Positions 53,291-61,239 are shown, counted from the first letter of the stretch. The stretch is 64,000 nucleotides of DNA from Henriciella sp. (GCA_013214545.1 JABSQB010000008.1:1-64000), one strand, 5' to 3'. A program made the numbers and translations. Notes: generated by a model not told the origin, from the sequence alone.

Positions 53291-54145
53291 ATGAAATGGG
53301 CGACAGTGAGACACGATGAGCGCACGCACGCTGGATTGTTGCGCGGTGATGAAATTCATTTGTTGCAGGAAAAGGATCTCAGTCTCGTCCTTCACGATCT
53401 CTCCGGCGCCGCTGAACGCGCTGGAGAATCGGGGATCTGTGAGTTGGACAAAGTCGAGTTCCTGGCCCCGATACCGCGGCCGCGCAAAATCCTGGGCATC
53501 GGCGTGAACTATGCCGCGCACGCCAAGGAATCGGTGACGTTCATCAAGAACCCGACCTCTAACGTCCAGAAATGGTTCAACAAGCAAGCCACGGGCGCCA
53601 ATGGAGCCTATAGCGATGTGCACCTGCCCGTCGTGTCCGATCAGCTCGACTATGAGGCCGAGCTGGTTGTGATCGTCGGCAAGACCGGTCGGCATGTGCC
53701 GGAAGCGCGGGCGATGGAAATGGTTGCGGGGTTTTGCTGTGGCTGTGATTTTTCCGTGCGTGACTGGCAACGCGCCAGCCCGACTATGATTATGGGGAAG
53801 GGCTTTGACACCCACGCGCCGTTCGGACCGTTCCTCGTTACCCCTGATGAAGTCAATGATCTGCAAGGCTTGCAGGTGAGGGGCTTCGTCAATGGAGAAT
53901 TGCGTCAGACTGGCCATGTTCGCGATATGACGTTTTCAATCGCGCAGCAGATTGCTCATCTAACCGCAGCGTTCACGCTGGAGCCGGGCGACGTCATCTT
54001 TACAGGGACGCCAGCTGGCGTTGGCGCTGGTTTCGATCCACCGAAATGGCTCAAAGCGGGAGACACGGTGCGGATCGAGATCGATCAGCTTGGTCATTCA
54101 GAGCACCGGATCGTGGCCGAGAAAAAGGTGACTGTGCTGGACTGA
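53291..54145 (+). CDS. Fumarylacetoacetate hydrolase family protein
   Basis: 284 aa. The short N-terminal domain precedes the FAH core: KILGIGVNYAAHAKE, DYEAELVVIVGKTGRHVPEARAMEMVAGFCCGCDFSVRDWQ (metal-binding E-x-E pattern), GKGFDTHAPFGPFLVTPDEV and FTGTPAGVGAGFDPPKWLKAGDTVRIEIDQLG. Family members are acylpyruvases, 2-keto-3-deoxy sugar dehydratases or 5-carboxymethyl-2-hydroxymuconate isomerases; the exact substrate cannot be read from sequence. It is followed after 23 bases by the lipoprotein gene. Confidence 0.93.
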   Translation: MKWATVRHDERTHAGLLRGDEIHLLQEKDLSLVLHDLSGAAERAGESGICELDKVEFLAPIPRPRKILGIGVNYAAHAKESVTFIKNPTSNVQKWFNKQATGANGAYSDVHLPVVSDQLDYEAELVVIVGKTGRHVPEARAMEMVAGFCCGCDFSVRDWQRASPTMIMGKGFDTHAPFGPFLVTPDEVNDLQGLQVRGFVNGELRQTGHVRDMTFSIAQQIAHLTAAFTLEPGDVIFTGTPAGVGAGFDPPKWLKAGDTVRIEIDQLGHSEHRIVAEKKVTVLD

Positions 54146-54168
54146 AGAGTCCGGCTAAGAATTCACGC

Positions 54169-54897
54169 ATGCCGTCTAACCATCACCTGAGATCAATTTG
54201 GATCGCGGCTTGCCTCGCAGCTTGCGGCGGACCTCCCGTTGCGGAGGCGCCCGCTTCGCTCGACATAGCGCCGCAGGATTTTGTGCTCCTTCCTTGTGGT
54301 GTTGAGACTCCCGATCATCCTTGCGCGCTGGCAATTGCAGGTGGAAAGCGAGTTTTGTTCGGAGCCCCTACGGGCGCAATCGATGGCATACGGCGAGAAG
54401 ATCTGAGCCAGCTTGATGCTGTGATCGTCTTTTCGCTGCGCGCTGGTGATCTGGAAGGACTTGATGAGGTTCGCAATGCGAGTTGGAAAGCAGGGCGGCA
54501 GGCGCCGCTTCTGGTGATCGGTCCGAATGGGATTGAGATTGTCGCGGCCGCGCTGAACACGGCGTATGAACAGGCCGATGCACTGTTTGTCGTGGAAGAG
54601 GGGGCGCCGCCCGGCGGCTACGACGCTGCGCTCCTGATCTCGCGGGCCTATTCCGGCGAAGGCGAAGTGTTCGACACTGGTGACGTGGTCGTGGAATCGA
54701 CCAGCTACGGTTACCGGATGACATATGATCAGCGCGGCATGGCCCACTTTCACGCGTGCGATGCAGCACCGGCAAATCAGGAAGTTCGAATTGGTGAGAT
54801 GGTATGGGAGCGTTTGTCCTGTACCGCATCAGACCCGGACCGCCGGTGGCCGTTGCGCGCGCCGTTGTTCATTTTGCGGAACCAGGTTTCTGAATAA
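54169..54897 (+). CDS. Lipoprotein with degenerate metallo-beta-lactamase (RNase Z-like) fold
   Basis: 242 aa with lipobox LAAC, Cys19. The order LLPCGVETPDHPCALAIAGGKRVLFGAPTGAIDGI, DLSQLDAVIVFSLRAGDLEGLDEV, SWKAGRQAPLLVIGPNGIE and a C-terminal REVRIGEM-like segment follows the layout of RNase Z-like metallo-hydrolases (LGTGTP, HxHxDH, GR-PL-V-GP-G). At the zinc motif the residues are S89, R91, G93 and D94, so the ligands appear lost. It is probably a non-catalytic, membrane-anchored pseudoenzyme. The fold call is my inference from spacing and flanks. Confidence 0.75.
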   Translation: MPSNHHLRSIWIAACLAACGGPPVAEAPASLDIAPQDFVLLPCGVETPDHPCALAIAGGKRVLFGAPTGAIDGIRREDLSQLDAVIVFSLRAGDLEGLDEVRNASWKAGRQAPLLVIGPNGIEIVAAALNTAYEQADALFVVEEGAPPGGYDAALLISRAYSGEGEVFDTGDVVVESTSYGYRMTYDQRGMAHFHACDAAPANQEVRIGEMVWERLSCTASDPDRRWPLRAPLFILRNQVSE

Positions 54898-54901
54898 GCA
54901 A

Positions 54902-54987
54902 CGGGGTTCCGTTTGCACGGAACCCCGGTCTCCCCCGAGACGCCCCCATCCGGTCAAAAGGTGACCGTGGACCGTGGGTGTTTCGGG
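54902..54987 (+). ncRNA. Tandem structured RNA of unknown class
   Basis: The first hairpin has an 11-base perfect stem, CGGGGTTCCGT (54902-54912), loop TTGC, ACGGAACCCCG (54917-54927). The second hairpin pairs CCCGAGACGCCC (54934-54945) with GGGTGTTTCGGG (54976-54987) through 12 pairs including two G-U. It continues with CCA/TGG and CGGTC/GACCG around loop AAAAGGT. The G-U pairs fit a plus-strand RNA; on the other strand they would be mismatches. The first may be a terminator without U-run. No known riboswitch or small RNA recognised. Confidence 0.55.
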
Positions 54988-55122
54988 ATCTGGACTCCTG
55001 AGTAGAAAGCGTGGGCGGAGCTGTCAAACCTGCTTCTGAAAGAAAAGTCATTAAATCCAAAAAGGCTGACCCAGTGTGGCAGCGACGTCACGCTCGGGCT
55101 TGACGAGAGAACGCTCCTATTA

Positions 55123-55140
55123 TAGTTAGGAAACTAACTA
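55123..55140. promoter_or_regulatory. Palindromic operator before the Tat nitroreductase gene (candidate MarR site)
   Basis: TAGTTAGGAAACTAACTA: seven-base arms, four-base spacer, 19 bases before the ATG and overlapping a TATTAT/TATAGT -10 region downstream of TTGACG (55100-55105). The size suits a MarR dimer, and the marR-type gene is second in this operon. Confidence 0.6.
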
Positions 55141-55159
55141 ATGATATGGAGTCAGTACA

Positions 55160-56317
55160 ATGATCTCAAGACGCGCAATTCTGACAACGGCAGGGGCGAG
55201 TGCTGTGGTGCTCGGCGCAGGAGCAGGTGGCGCCGCAATTTATGCGCACGGACCAGGCCTCGCGAAGGCCCGAGCGCCGTGGTCAGAGGCGGGCAAGAGC
55301 TTTGGCGATCCGCGTATCGATGCGCTGGCTTACGCCATTCTGGCGCCAAACCCGCACAACCGGCAGCCCTGGATGTTTGAGCTGATTGGCGATGATCAGA
55401 TCGACGTTCATATCGATCTCGACAAGCGCTTGCCGCATACTGATCCTTTCGACCGGCAGATCACCATCGGTTTCGGGTGCATGCTGGAACTCTTGCGCAT
55501 GGCCGCAGCAGAGAAGGGCTTCCGCGCCGAGATCATCCCGTTCCCGGATGGCGAGCCTCAACCGCGTCTTTCGTCCTCTAGAATCGCGCAAGTCACTTTC
55601 CTCCCAGATGACCGCCTTGCAAGGGACCCCTTGTTCGAGAGTGTTCTCACCCGGCGCTCAACCAAAGAACCTTATGACCGCGCCAGACCGGTTGATGATA
55701 CCGCATTGGGTCAGGTGCTGTCAGTCGGGATTGGCAGCGCCACGCTGGACGGGACGACGGATCCCGATCGCGTCAAAGACCTAATCAATCTCGCCTGGCT
55801 CGGCTGGATGATCGAGTATGAGACCGATATCACCCGCAAGGAGAGCATCGATCTGATGCGCATCGGCAACCGTCAGGTGGTCAAGAATCCTGACGGAATC
55901 GATATGGGCGGGGTCCAGATGGGCCTATTCAAAATGACCGGGATTGTCAGCCATGAAGGGCTGAACGAGAAGGGCAGTCAGGCATACAATATCGGTATCG
56001 ACATGTATCGGGAGATCATCGACTCAGCGATGGGCTTTGCCTGGATCAAAGCGGACGAAAATACGCGTCTCAGTCAGATTGATGCGGGGCGGAACTGGGT
56101 GCGTGTGAACCTCGCGGCGCAGCAGATCGGGCTCTGTATCCACCCACTCAGCCAGATCCTGCAAGAATTTCCGGAAATGCGTGAACCATATCAGGCAATC
56201 CACACCAAGCTTGGGGCAGAGATAGGCGTCGTCCATATGCTCGGCCGACTGGGCTATACCAAGTATCCGGCGGCCAGCCCGCGTTGGCCGGTTGAGAGCA
56301 AGCTGATAAACAGCTGA
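55160..56317 (+). CDS. Tat-exported nitroreductase-like (Acg-type) protein
   Basis: 385 aa. It begins MISRRAILTTAGASAVVLGAG, a twin-arginine signal with an unusually short n-region. The mature part follows the Acg-like nitroreductase pattern: AILAPNPHNRQPWMFEL near 66-82 (FMN-binding S/N-x-x-NxQPW), TRRSTKEPYDR in the middle and GRNWVRVNLAAQQIGLCIHPLSQILQEFPEMREPY near 310-345. The cofactor is probably FMN, carried folded through the Tat pathway. Substrate unknown. It forms an operon with the MarR-family regulator two bases downstream. Confidence 0.88.
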   Translation: MISRRAILTTAGASAVVLGAGAGGAAIYAHGPGLAKARAPWSEAGKSFGDPRIDALAYAILAPNPHNRQPWMFELIGDDQIDVHIDLDKRLPHTDPFDRQITIGFGCMLELLRMAAAEKGFRAEIIPFPDGEPQPRLSSSRIAQVTFLPDDRLARDPLFESVLTRRSTKEPYDRARPVDDTALGQVLSVGIGSATLDGTTDPDRVKDLINLAWLGWMIEYETDITRKESIDLMRIGNRQVVKNPDGIDMGGVQMGLFKMTGIVSHEGLNEKGSQAYNIGIDMYREIIDSAMGFAWIKADENTRLSQIDAGRNWVRVNLAAQQIGLCIHPLSQILQEFPEMREPYQAIHTKLGAEIGVVHMLGRLGYTKYPAASPRWPVESKLINS

Positions 56318-56319
56318 GC

Positions 56320-56799
56320 ATGACAGATTCGCGTTCTCGATTGTCGCCTGACGCCGTGGTGTTCCAGCTTTTCAATGAGATCGGCATCATCGATCAATTG
56401 GCAACAGCAAGGTTCGCACGGGTTCTGGCGCCCGATTTGAACCCTTCCGAATTTGGTGTGCTCAATCACTTTGTTCGTTTGCCTGGTGAAAAGTCACCAA
56501 CGCGCCTGGCAAAAGCTTTCCAGATGACCAAGCCGTCTATGACCGCGATACTGACCAAGCTGGAGCGCAAAGGCTATGTCGAAATCAAAGGCAGCGAAGA
56601 AGATCGCCGTCGCAAGATTGTGACCATTACGGCGTCTGGGAAGGCTGCGCGGGAGAGGGGTGTCAGAGCTATCGGACCCCTGGCCAAGGTCGTCATGCAG
56701 AATCAGGACATCGCGCAATTGGAGAAAATTCTGCCGACGCTGCAAGCGTTGCGCGAATTCCTCGATGCCGAAAGAAATGCAGTGGATGGATTAACCTGA
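56320..56799 (+). CDS. MarR-family transcriptional regulator
   Basis: 159 aa. The winged helix is seen as FGVLNHFVRLPGEKSPTRLAKAFQMTKPSMTAILTKLERKGYVEIKGSEEDRRRKIVTITASGKAARERG, with the family's D-x-R-R wing (EEDRRRKIV). Helical dimerisation segments lie at both ends. The start is two bases after the nitroreductase stop. It probably represses its own operon through the palindrome at 55123-55140 and responds to a small aromatic or quinone-like ligand, the common theme of such pairs. Confidence 0.93.
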   Translation: MTDSRSRLSPDAVVFQLFNEIGIIDQLATARFARVLAPDLNPSEFGVLNHFVRLPGEKSPTRLAKAFQMTKPSMTAILTKLERKGYVEIKGSEEDRRRKIVTITASGKAARERGVRAIGPLAKVVMQNQDIAQLEKILPTLQALREFLDAERNAVDGLT

Positions 56800-56898
56800 T
56801 CCCTTGGCAGGGGCCGCAAATCAGCGCTTATGCTACCAATTCGTTAACGTTTGATGCGTAATTGTTAAGATTATCGCGTCTTTCTGGGGCTGGAATTG

Positions 56899-58131
56899 AT
56901 GGTTGCCGTGTTTTTTATGATCTATGCTGCGATTGGCGCAGGCGCCGGGTGGGGCCTGTTTACCTATGCAGGCATTGAGCTGAATCTCGCCATTGGCGCA
57001 GGGGCTATTGTCACCGCTCTGATTGGCCAGGTGCATCTGTTTGCGACCCGTTCAGGTGGCAGCGCTGAACTCAAGACTCGCATTGAAACGGTTGAGACGG
57101 CGCAAAAAGACGTCCGCGACCGGATCGATACCGTCGAAGCGCGCGCGACGTCGATCGAAACGACTGTCAAACAAGAGCTGACGGAACGCCGTGACGCCCT
57201 GGTCAGTGAGATGCGCCAGCTCGAAACACTGATTGAACGCTTGTCCCGCAGCTTCGAAACCAAGCTCGCCGACGCGGAAACCACGGGCGAAGTTGCGCCG
57301 CAGGAAGACGCATTGCTGCGGGCTGTGAAAGAAGCGCTTCAAGATGGCCGAGTGGACCTGCACTTGCAGCCCATCGTTTCGCTCCCGCAGCGCCGCGTTT
57401 CGTTCTATGAAGGTTATACGCGTCTGCGCGGACCAGATGGATCGCTGATCCTGCCAGCTGATTTCCTTGATGCGGCCCGACGCGCCAATTTGCTCGGCGT
57501 GATCGACAATATGATGCTGTATCGCTCGGTTGAGGTGGTTCGCCGACTTGCTGCGCGCGACCGCCGGGTTGGGGTGTTTTGTAATGTCTCTTCATATTCA
57601 CTCGAAGACCCGCATTTCTTCCCATTCTTCCTCAGCCATATGGAGCAGAACCGCGATCTCGCCGGTGCGCTGATCTTTGAGATTCGGGCCAGCCGGTTTG
57701 AGCACCGCTCGCGTCAGATGCGCGAAGCCATGGAGCGCCTGACCGCACTCGGTTTCCGCTTCTCGATCGACCACGCCGAGACCATCGATATTGATCTGCC
57801 ACGGCTACAAGATGCCGGGATCCGTTTTGTGAAGTTCAATGGCGGCGAACTGATCGAGCAGCTACGCAACCCGTTTGGACCGCGTCCTCTGTCTTCGGTC
57901 GACCGCAAAGTCTCTGGTGAAGAAGTCGCGGCCGTCTGTTCTCGCTATGGCGTCACCCTGATTGCCGAGAAGATCGAAGAAGAAGTCAGCGTCGTGGAGA
58001 TCCTCGAGTTTGGCATTCCATACGGCCAGGGCCACATTTTCGGGGCGCCGCGTCCGATCAAGTCATCCTTGATGGAAGAAACCAAACCGCCGGCCGAACT
58101 CGTTCGCCAGTTGACGGCGCGCGCCTCTTAA
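56899..58131 (+). CDS. tipF: TipF-like EAL-domain protein, flagellar/polarity factor
   Basis: 410 aa. Two N-terminal membrane helices (about 1-23 and 28-48) are followed by a coiled coil (about 55-125, LKTRIETVETAQKDVRDRIDTVEARATSIETTVK) and a C-terminal EAL domain from about 138. The domain is degenerate: EGY at 171-173 instead of EAL, DHAE where active enzymes have DDFG, and EKIE with GQGHIFGAP at the end. This layout matches TipF of Caulobacter, a c-di-GMP receptor that helps place the flagellum. I infer binding, not hydrolysis. A TTG one codon earlier is also in frame. Confidence 0.85.
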   Translation: MVAVFFMIYAAIGAGAGWGLFTYAGIELNLAIGAGAIVTALIGQVHLFATRSGGSAELKTRIETVETAQKDVRDRIDTVEARATSIETTVKQELTERRDALVSEMRQLETLIERLSRSFETKLADAETTGEVAPQEDALLRAVKEALQDGRVDLHLQPIVSLPQRRVSFYEGYTRLRGPDGSLILPADFLDAARRANLLGVIDNMMLYRSVEVVRRLAARDRRVGVFCNVSSYSLEDPHFFPFFLSHMEQNRDLAGALIFEIRASRFEHRSRQMREAMERLTALGFRFSIDHAETIDIDLPRLQDAGIRFVKFNGGELIEQLRNPFGPRPLSSVDRKVSGEEVAAVCSRYGVTLIAEKIEEEVSVVEILEFGIPYGQGHIFGAPRPIKSSLMEETKPPAELVRQLTARAS

Positions 58132-58180
58132 TCGCTTTCCTCGCATTGACGGCGCTAGCGGTGCTGCCTACGTCGCAGGC

Positions 58181-59038
58181 ATGACTCAACCACAGTTTCC
58201 GGGCGGTCTCGCCACCATCGCTGATCAGTATGACATCATCCTGTGTGATGTCTGGGGCGTCGTTCATAATGGCCGCATCGCGTTTGAAGAGGCCTGCGAA
58301 GCGCTGGTGCGATTTCGCGAACAGGGCGGGGCGGTTTGCCTGATCACCAACGCACCGGTGCCGAAAGAGCATGCGATCCGGCACTTCGATCCGCTGGGTG
58401 TACCGCCGGAGGCGTTTGATGATTGCGTGACCTCTGGCGATGCCACCCGCGAAGTGCTGGGCGCGCGCGCTGGCGAGCTGTTCTACCGGATGGCGCCGAG
58501 CGAAGGCTGGGAGCATGACCGCTATCTCTATCAAGGCCTCGACCTGCAATTTGGCGATGAGAAGTCCTCCGACACCATCCTCTGCATCGGTTTGGAAGAC
58601 CAAATGGATGAGCACCCAGACGATTATCGCGATCGCCTGGCGGAGTCCGCTGATCGCGGTATGGAGATGATTTGCGCCAATCCCGACATCCGGGTGCGGA
58701 TTGGTGATCAATTGTTCTGGTGCGCCGGCGCTTTGGCGCAGATTTTTGAAGAAGAGGGCGGCAAGGTCATTTATCCCGGCAAACCGCATGATCCGATTTA
58801 TGATCTGGCCCTGACCAAACTCTCAGATCTCGGCGTTGAAACCTCGCCTTCGCGCACGCTCTGCATCGGTGACAGCCCGGCTACGGATATGAAAGGCGCG
58901 CTCTCCCGCGGCTTTGATGGCCTCTATGTCGGCACCGGCCTGAAAGAGCATGGCGCGAACTTTGAGCAGGAAGTCGCAGACCTGCTGACAGAGTATGCGG
59001 TGACCGCAAAATGGGCTTTGCCGAAACTCACATGGTGA
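58181..59038 (+). CDS. HAD-superfamily class IIA hydrolase (TIGR01459)
   Basis: 285 aa. Motif I is IILCDVWGVVHNG near 19-31, where Trp-Gly follows the nucleophile Asp in the style of TIGR01459 proteins. Motif II is CLITNAPVPK, and motif III/IV are GKPHDPIYDLA with CIGDSPATDMKGALSRGFDGLYVGTGL. It is related to NagD/PLP phosphatases, but this alphaproteobacterial subfamily has no proven substrate. A gene of this subfamily is often found near ribF and ileS in related bacteria, as here. Confidence 0.93.
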   Translation: MTQPQFPGGLATIADQYDIILCDVWGVVHNGRIAFEEACEALVRFREQGGAVCLITNAPVPKEHAIRHFDPLGVPPEAFDDCVTSGDATREVLGARAGELFYRMAPSEGWEHDRYLYQGLDLQFGDEKSSDTILCIGLEDQMDEHPDDYRDRLAESADRGMEMICANPDIRVRIGDQLFWCAGALAQIFEEEGGKVIYPGKPHDPIYDLALTKLSDLGVETSPSRTLCIGDSPATDMKGALSRGFDGLYVGTGLKEHGANFEQEVADLLTEYAVTAKWALPKLTW

Positions 59039-59094
59039 CGAAACCTGAAACACATTGTAACAGGCCGTGAACGAAACACGGAGATTGATCCGAA

Positions 59095-59526
59095 ATGACT
59101 TACAAAGACGGCTATAAGTTCGAAGATCTGTCGGTGGGCATGACCCATCAGACCGAGCATGTCATTACTGAAAAAGACATTGAACTCTTCGCCGAAGTGT
59201 CTGGCGACCGCAATCCGCTGCACATGGACGAAGAGTTTGCCAAGCAGACAGCGTTCGGCCAGCGCATCGCGCACGGCGCGCTGACGGCGAGCTACATTTC
59301 CGGCATCCTGGGCAATGATCTGCCTGGACCTGGTTCAATTTTCGTCGGTCTGAACATGCGCTTTCGCCGTCCGGTCTATATCGGCTCGCATGTGACGGTG
59401 AAAGTTGAAGTCACCGAGATGAAAGAGCGCGGCAATCGCGTTACTTTGAAAGTCTCATGTAACGTCGATGGCAAAGCCGCGATCTCTGGCGAAGCCATGG
59501 TCATGGTGCCGAGCCGGGACGCCTAA
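59095..59526 (+). CDS. MaoC-family dehydratase, (R)-specific enoyl-CoA hydratase-like
   Basis: 143 aa single hot-dog fold. Hydratase 2 motif: FAEVSGDRNPLHMDEEFAKQTAFGQRIAHGALTASYISGILG at about 35-76 contains the catalytic Asp and His. Size and motif match PhaJ-like enzymes that hydrate enoyl-CoA to (R)-3-hydroxyacyl-CoA; a link with the phasin is possible but only inferred. It is directly followed by ribF with no gap. Confidence 0.92.
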   Translation: MTYKDGYKFEDLSVGMTHQTEHVITEKDIELFAEVSGDRNPLHMDEEFAKQTAFGQRIAHGALTASYISGILGNDLPGPGSIFVGLNMRFRRPVYIGSHVTVKVEVTEMKERGNRVTLKVSCNVDGKAAISGEAMVMVPSRDA

Positions 59527-60450
59527 ATGACCGTCATTGCCCATTATAAAGACGTTCCGGAGGCCGCGCGCGGCTTCTCCATCGCTTTGGGCAATTTTGA
59601 CGGCGTGCATGCCGGCCACCGCGCTGTGATTGAGGGCGCGGTTGCGGCTGGTGGATCGCTGGGTGTCGCGACGTTTGAACCACCGCCGAGACAATTCTTC
59701 CGCCCCGATGACCCGCCGTTTCGCATCTATCGCCCGGCTCGGCGCAATGCCCGCTTGATGGAGCTTGGTGCCAAGGCAGTTTATGAGCTGCCCTTCAATG
59801 CCGATATGGCCGCAATGACGGATGAGGATTTCGCCCGGCAGGTCCTGAAAGATGGGATCGGGGCCTCGCATGTTACGGTCGGATTCGATTTCCGCTTCGG
59901 ACGTGGACGGATGGGCGATGCTGGACGACTGTCATCGCTTGGCCGTGCACTGGGTTTTGGCGTGACTGTGATCGAGAAAATTGAAGCGCTCGGCACAAAA
60001 GCCTCATCCACAGCCATTCGCGAAGCGCTGATCGCGGGTGAACCTGAGAAAGCTGCTGAAATTCTCGGTCATGACTGGATTGTCGATGGCGTTGTCGAAC
60101 ATGGCGAGAAGCGCGGACGCACGATCGGCTTTCCGACCGCCAACCTGCATCTCGGCGACCTCATTCATCCGCGCCACGGTGTCTATGCCGTCCGCGCCCG
60201 TGTGGCTGGCGGGGAAGCCTGGCGCGACGGTGTTGCGAATTTCGGGCGGACGCCCACGACCGGCATTCGCGATCCATTGCTCGAGACCTTCATTTTCGAT
60301 TTTGACGGCGACATTTACGGCCAGCAATTGGAAGTCGCGCTGGTATCTTTCCTCCGGCCTGAACTGAAATTCGAGTCGCTCGACGATATGGTCGTACAGA
60401 TGCAACAGGATGTGACGGACGCGAAATCCGTGCTAAGCGCAAAGAACTAG
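59527..60450 (+). CDS. ribF: Bifunctional riboflavin kinase/FAD synthetase
   Basis: 307 aa. The N-terminal FAD synthetase nucleotidyltransferase domain has IALGNFDGVHAGHRAVIE (GxFDGxHxGH) and GVGFDFRFGRGRMGD-like VTVGFDFRFGRGR, with SSTAIREALIAGEPEKAAEILG. The C-terminal riboflavin kinase domain has GVVEHGEKRGRTIGFPTANLHL and GVANFGRTPTTGIRDPLLETFIFDFDGDIYG. It makes FMN and then FAD. The gene begins at the base after the MaoC stop codon. Confidence 0.97.
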   Translation: MTVIAHYKDVPEAARGFSIALGNFDGVHAGHRAVIEGAVAAGGSLGVATFEPPPRQFFRPDDPPFRIYRPARRNARLMELGAKAVYELPFNADMAAMTDEDFARQVLKDGIGASHVTVGFDFRFGRGRMGDAGRLSSLGRALGFGVTVIEKIEALGTKASSTAIREALIAGEPEKAAEILGHDWIVDGVVEHGEKRGRTIGFPTANLHLGDLIHPRHGVYAVRARVAGGEAWRDGVANFGRTPTTGIRDPLLETFIFDFDGDIYGQQLEVALVSFLRPELKFESLDDMVVQMQQDVTDAKSVLSAKN

Positions 60451-60506
60451 GGGGCGACTGAATCGAATTTCAACTGTGACACAGAGTTCGATGAAGGAGC
60501 CGATAA

Positions 60507-61022
60507 ATGCTGACCCGATGGATCGCCGCTGCGGCGGTGTTCACCCTTTCAATCCCCTCTAATACATTTGCCCAACCTGTGTCGTCGTCTGAAATCCCCG
60601 GCGAACGTGTAATTACAGCGATCAATATGCCCGCGATGCGCGCGCTTCTGGCGAGCTTTGGGCACACCGTGATAGAGGAAATGCCCGAGCAAAACGGGCT
60701 GACTTTGCGAATGCCCAATGGGTTTGAATACATCCTGTTGCTCAAACGCTGTGATGAGCGCGATGTTTGTACCGGCGTTTTGATCGGGACACTTCATGCG
60801 ATTCCCGTCGGCACGACCTGGGAGTTGTTGAACACAGTCGAGGGCCAAATTGACCTGGTCGGGCTCTATATCATGAATGACCGCCTGATCATGGACCGCT
60901 ACATTGCCCTGCAGGGCGGGGTTCGCCTCGATCATGTTCGTCACGAGATTGCGACGCTGGCGCAAACCGTTCCGCCCTTGCTGCAAGAGATTACCCAGCA
61001 GGCCGCGCAGTCGGGAGAATAG
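60507..61022 (+). CDS. Exported YbjN-like protein
   Basis: 171 aa. The signal peptide ends near TFAQP (about residue 23). The mature domain resembles YbjN/PF10722: ITAINMPAMRALLASFGHTVIEE, GFEYILLLKRCDERDVCTGVLIGTLHAIPVGTTWELLNTVEGQIDLVGLYIMNDRLIMDRYIALQGGV. Two cysteines, CDERDVC, could form a disulfide in the periplasm. Role unknown. SD GAAGGAG precedes the ATG. It is the last gene before the ileS leader. Confidence 0.8.
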   Translation: MLTRWIAAAAVFTLSIPSNTFAQPVSSSEIPGERVITAINMPAMRALLASFGHTVIEEMPEQNGLTLRMPNGFEYILLLKRCDERDVCTGVLIGTLHAIPVGTTWELLNTVEGQIDLVGLYIMNDRLIMDRYIALQGGVRLDHVRHEIATLAQTVPPLLQEITQQAAQSGE

Positions 61023-61083
61023 CAAGGCCGGTTTCTGCGTCTCAAGCGCCACAGGCCAAGGCGCGACTCCTAAAGGCGAGTGA

Positions 61084-61101
61084 CAGGGCCCGCGAGCCCT
61101 G
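61084..61101 (+). promoter_or_regulatory. Small hairpin before the ileS leader peptide
   Basis: CAGGGC and GCCCTG form a six-base stem with loop CCGCGA, 13 bases before the leader ATG. Preceding ACTC/GAGT (near 61066-61082) may add a second short stem. Role unknown. Confidence 0.35.
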
Positions 61102-61114
61102 CTAAGCGAGCGTC

Positions 61115-61177
61115 ATGAACAGGGCAGCAATCATATCCATTATTCGAATTAGCGGCCCGGTCGCCCGCTCACGCTAG
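61115..61177 (+). CDS. Isoleucine-rich leader peptide of ileS
   Basis: A 20-codon frame MNRAAIISIIRISGPVARSR-stop. Five of seven consecutive codons are isoleucine (ATC, ATA, TCC, ATT, ATT, CGA, ATT), including the rare ATA. It lies 62 bases before ileS and its end overlaps a GC-rich stem-loop. This is the arrangement expected for attenuation by uncharged tRNA-Ile. I know of no standard annotation of such a peptide at ileS. Confidence 0.75.
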   Translation: MNRAAIISIIRISGPVARSR

Positions 61178-61191
61178 AGCTCGCGGCCGGG
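61156..61191 (+). promoter_or_regulatory. ileS attenuator stem-loop
   Basis: CCCGGTCGC (61156-61164) pairs with GCGGCCGGG (61183-61191) through nine pairs, one of them G-U. The loop holds the leader stop codon. GATCTATTGCTT follows, a weak U-rich tract. The proximal arm begins in the Gly-Pro codons of the leader, as at leuA. Confidence 0.7.
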
Positions 61192-61239
61192 GATCTATTG
61201 CTTAGCCCTTTCTTCACACGCTGATCCGAAGACGTCCAA

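Noticed and set aside
54869-55060. A 63-codon minus-strand frame across the structured RNA
   Set aside because: No ribosome site or family; the sequence is explained better by the paired RNA arms.
54928-55090. A 6S RNA or SRP RNA gene in the structured interval
   Set aside because: The conserved SRP motif GGAAGGAAGC is absent, and I could not form the long closing stem with central bubble of 6S RNA. Left as an unknown structured RNA.
56820-56898. CtrA binding site (TTAA-N7-TTAA) upstream of tipF
   Set aside because: TTAA half-sites occur (GTTAACG, GTTAAG) but 17 bases apart instead of 7.
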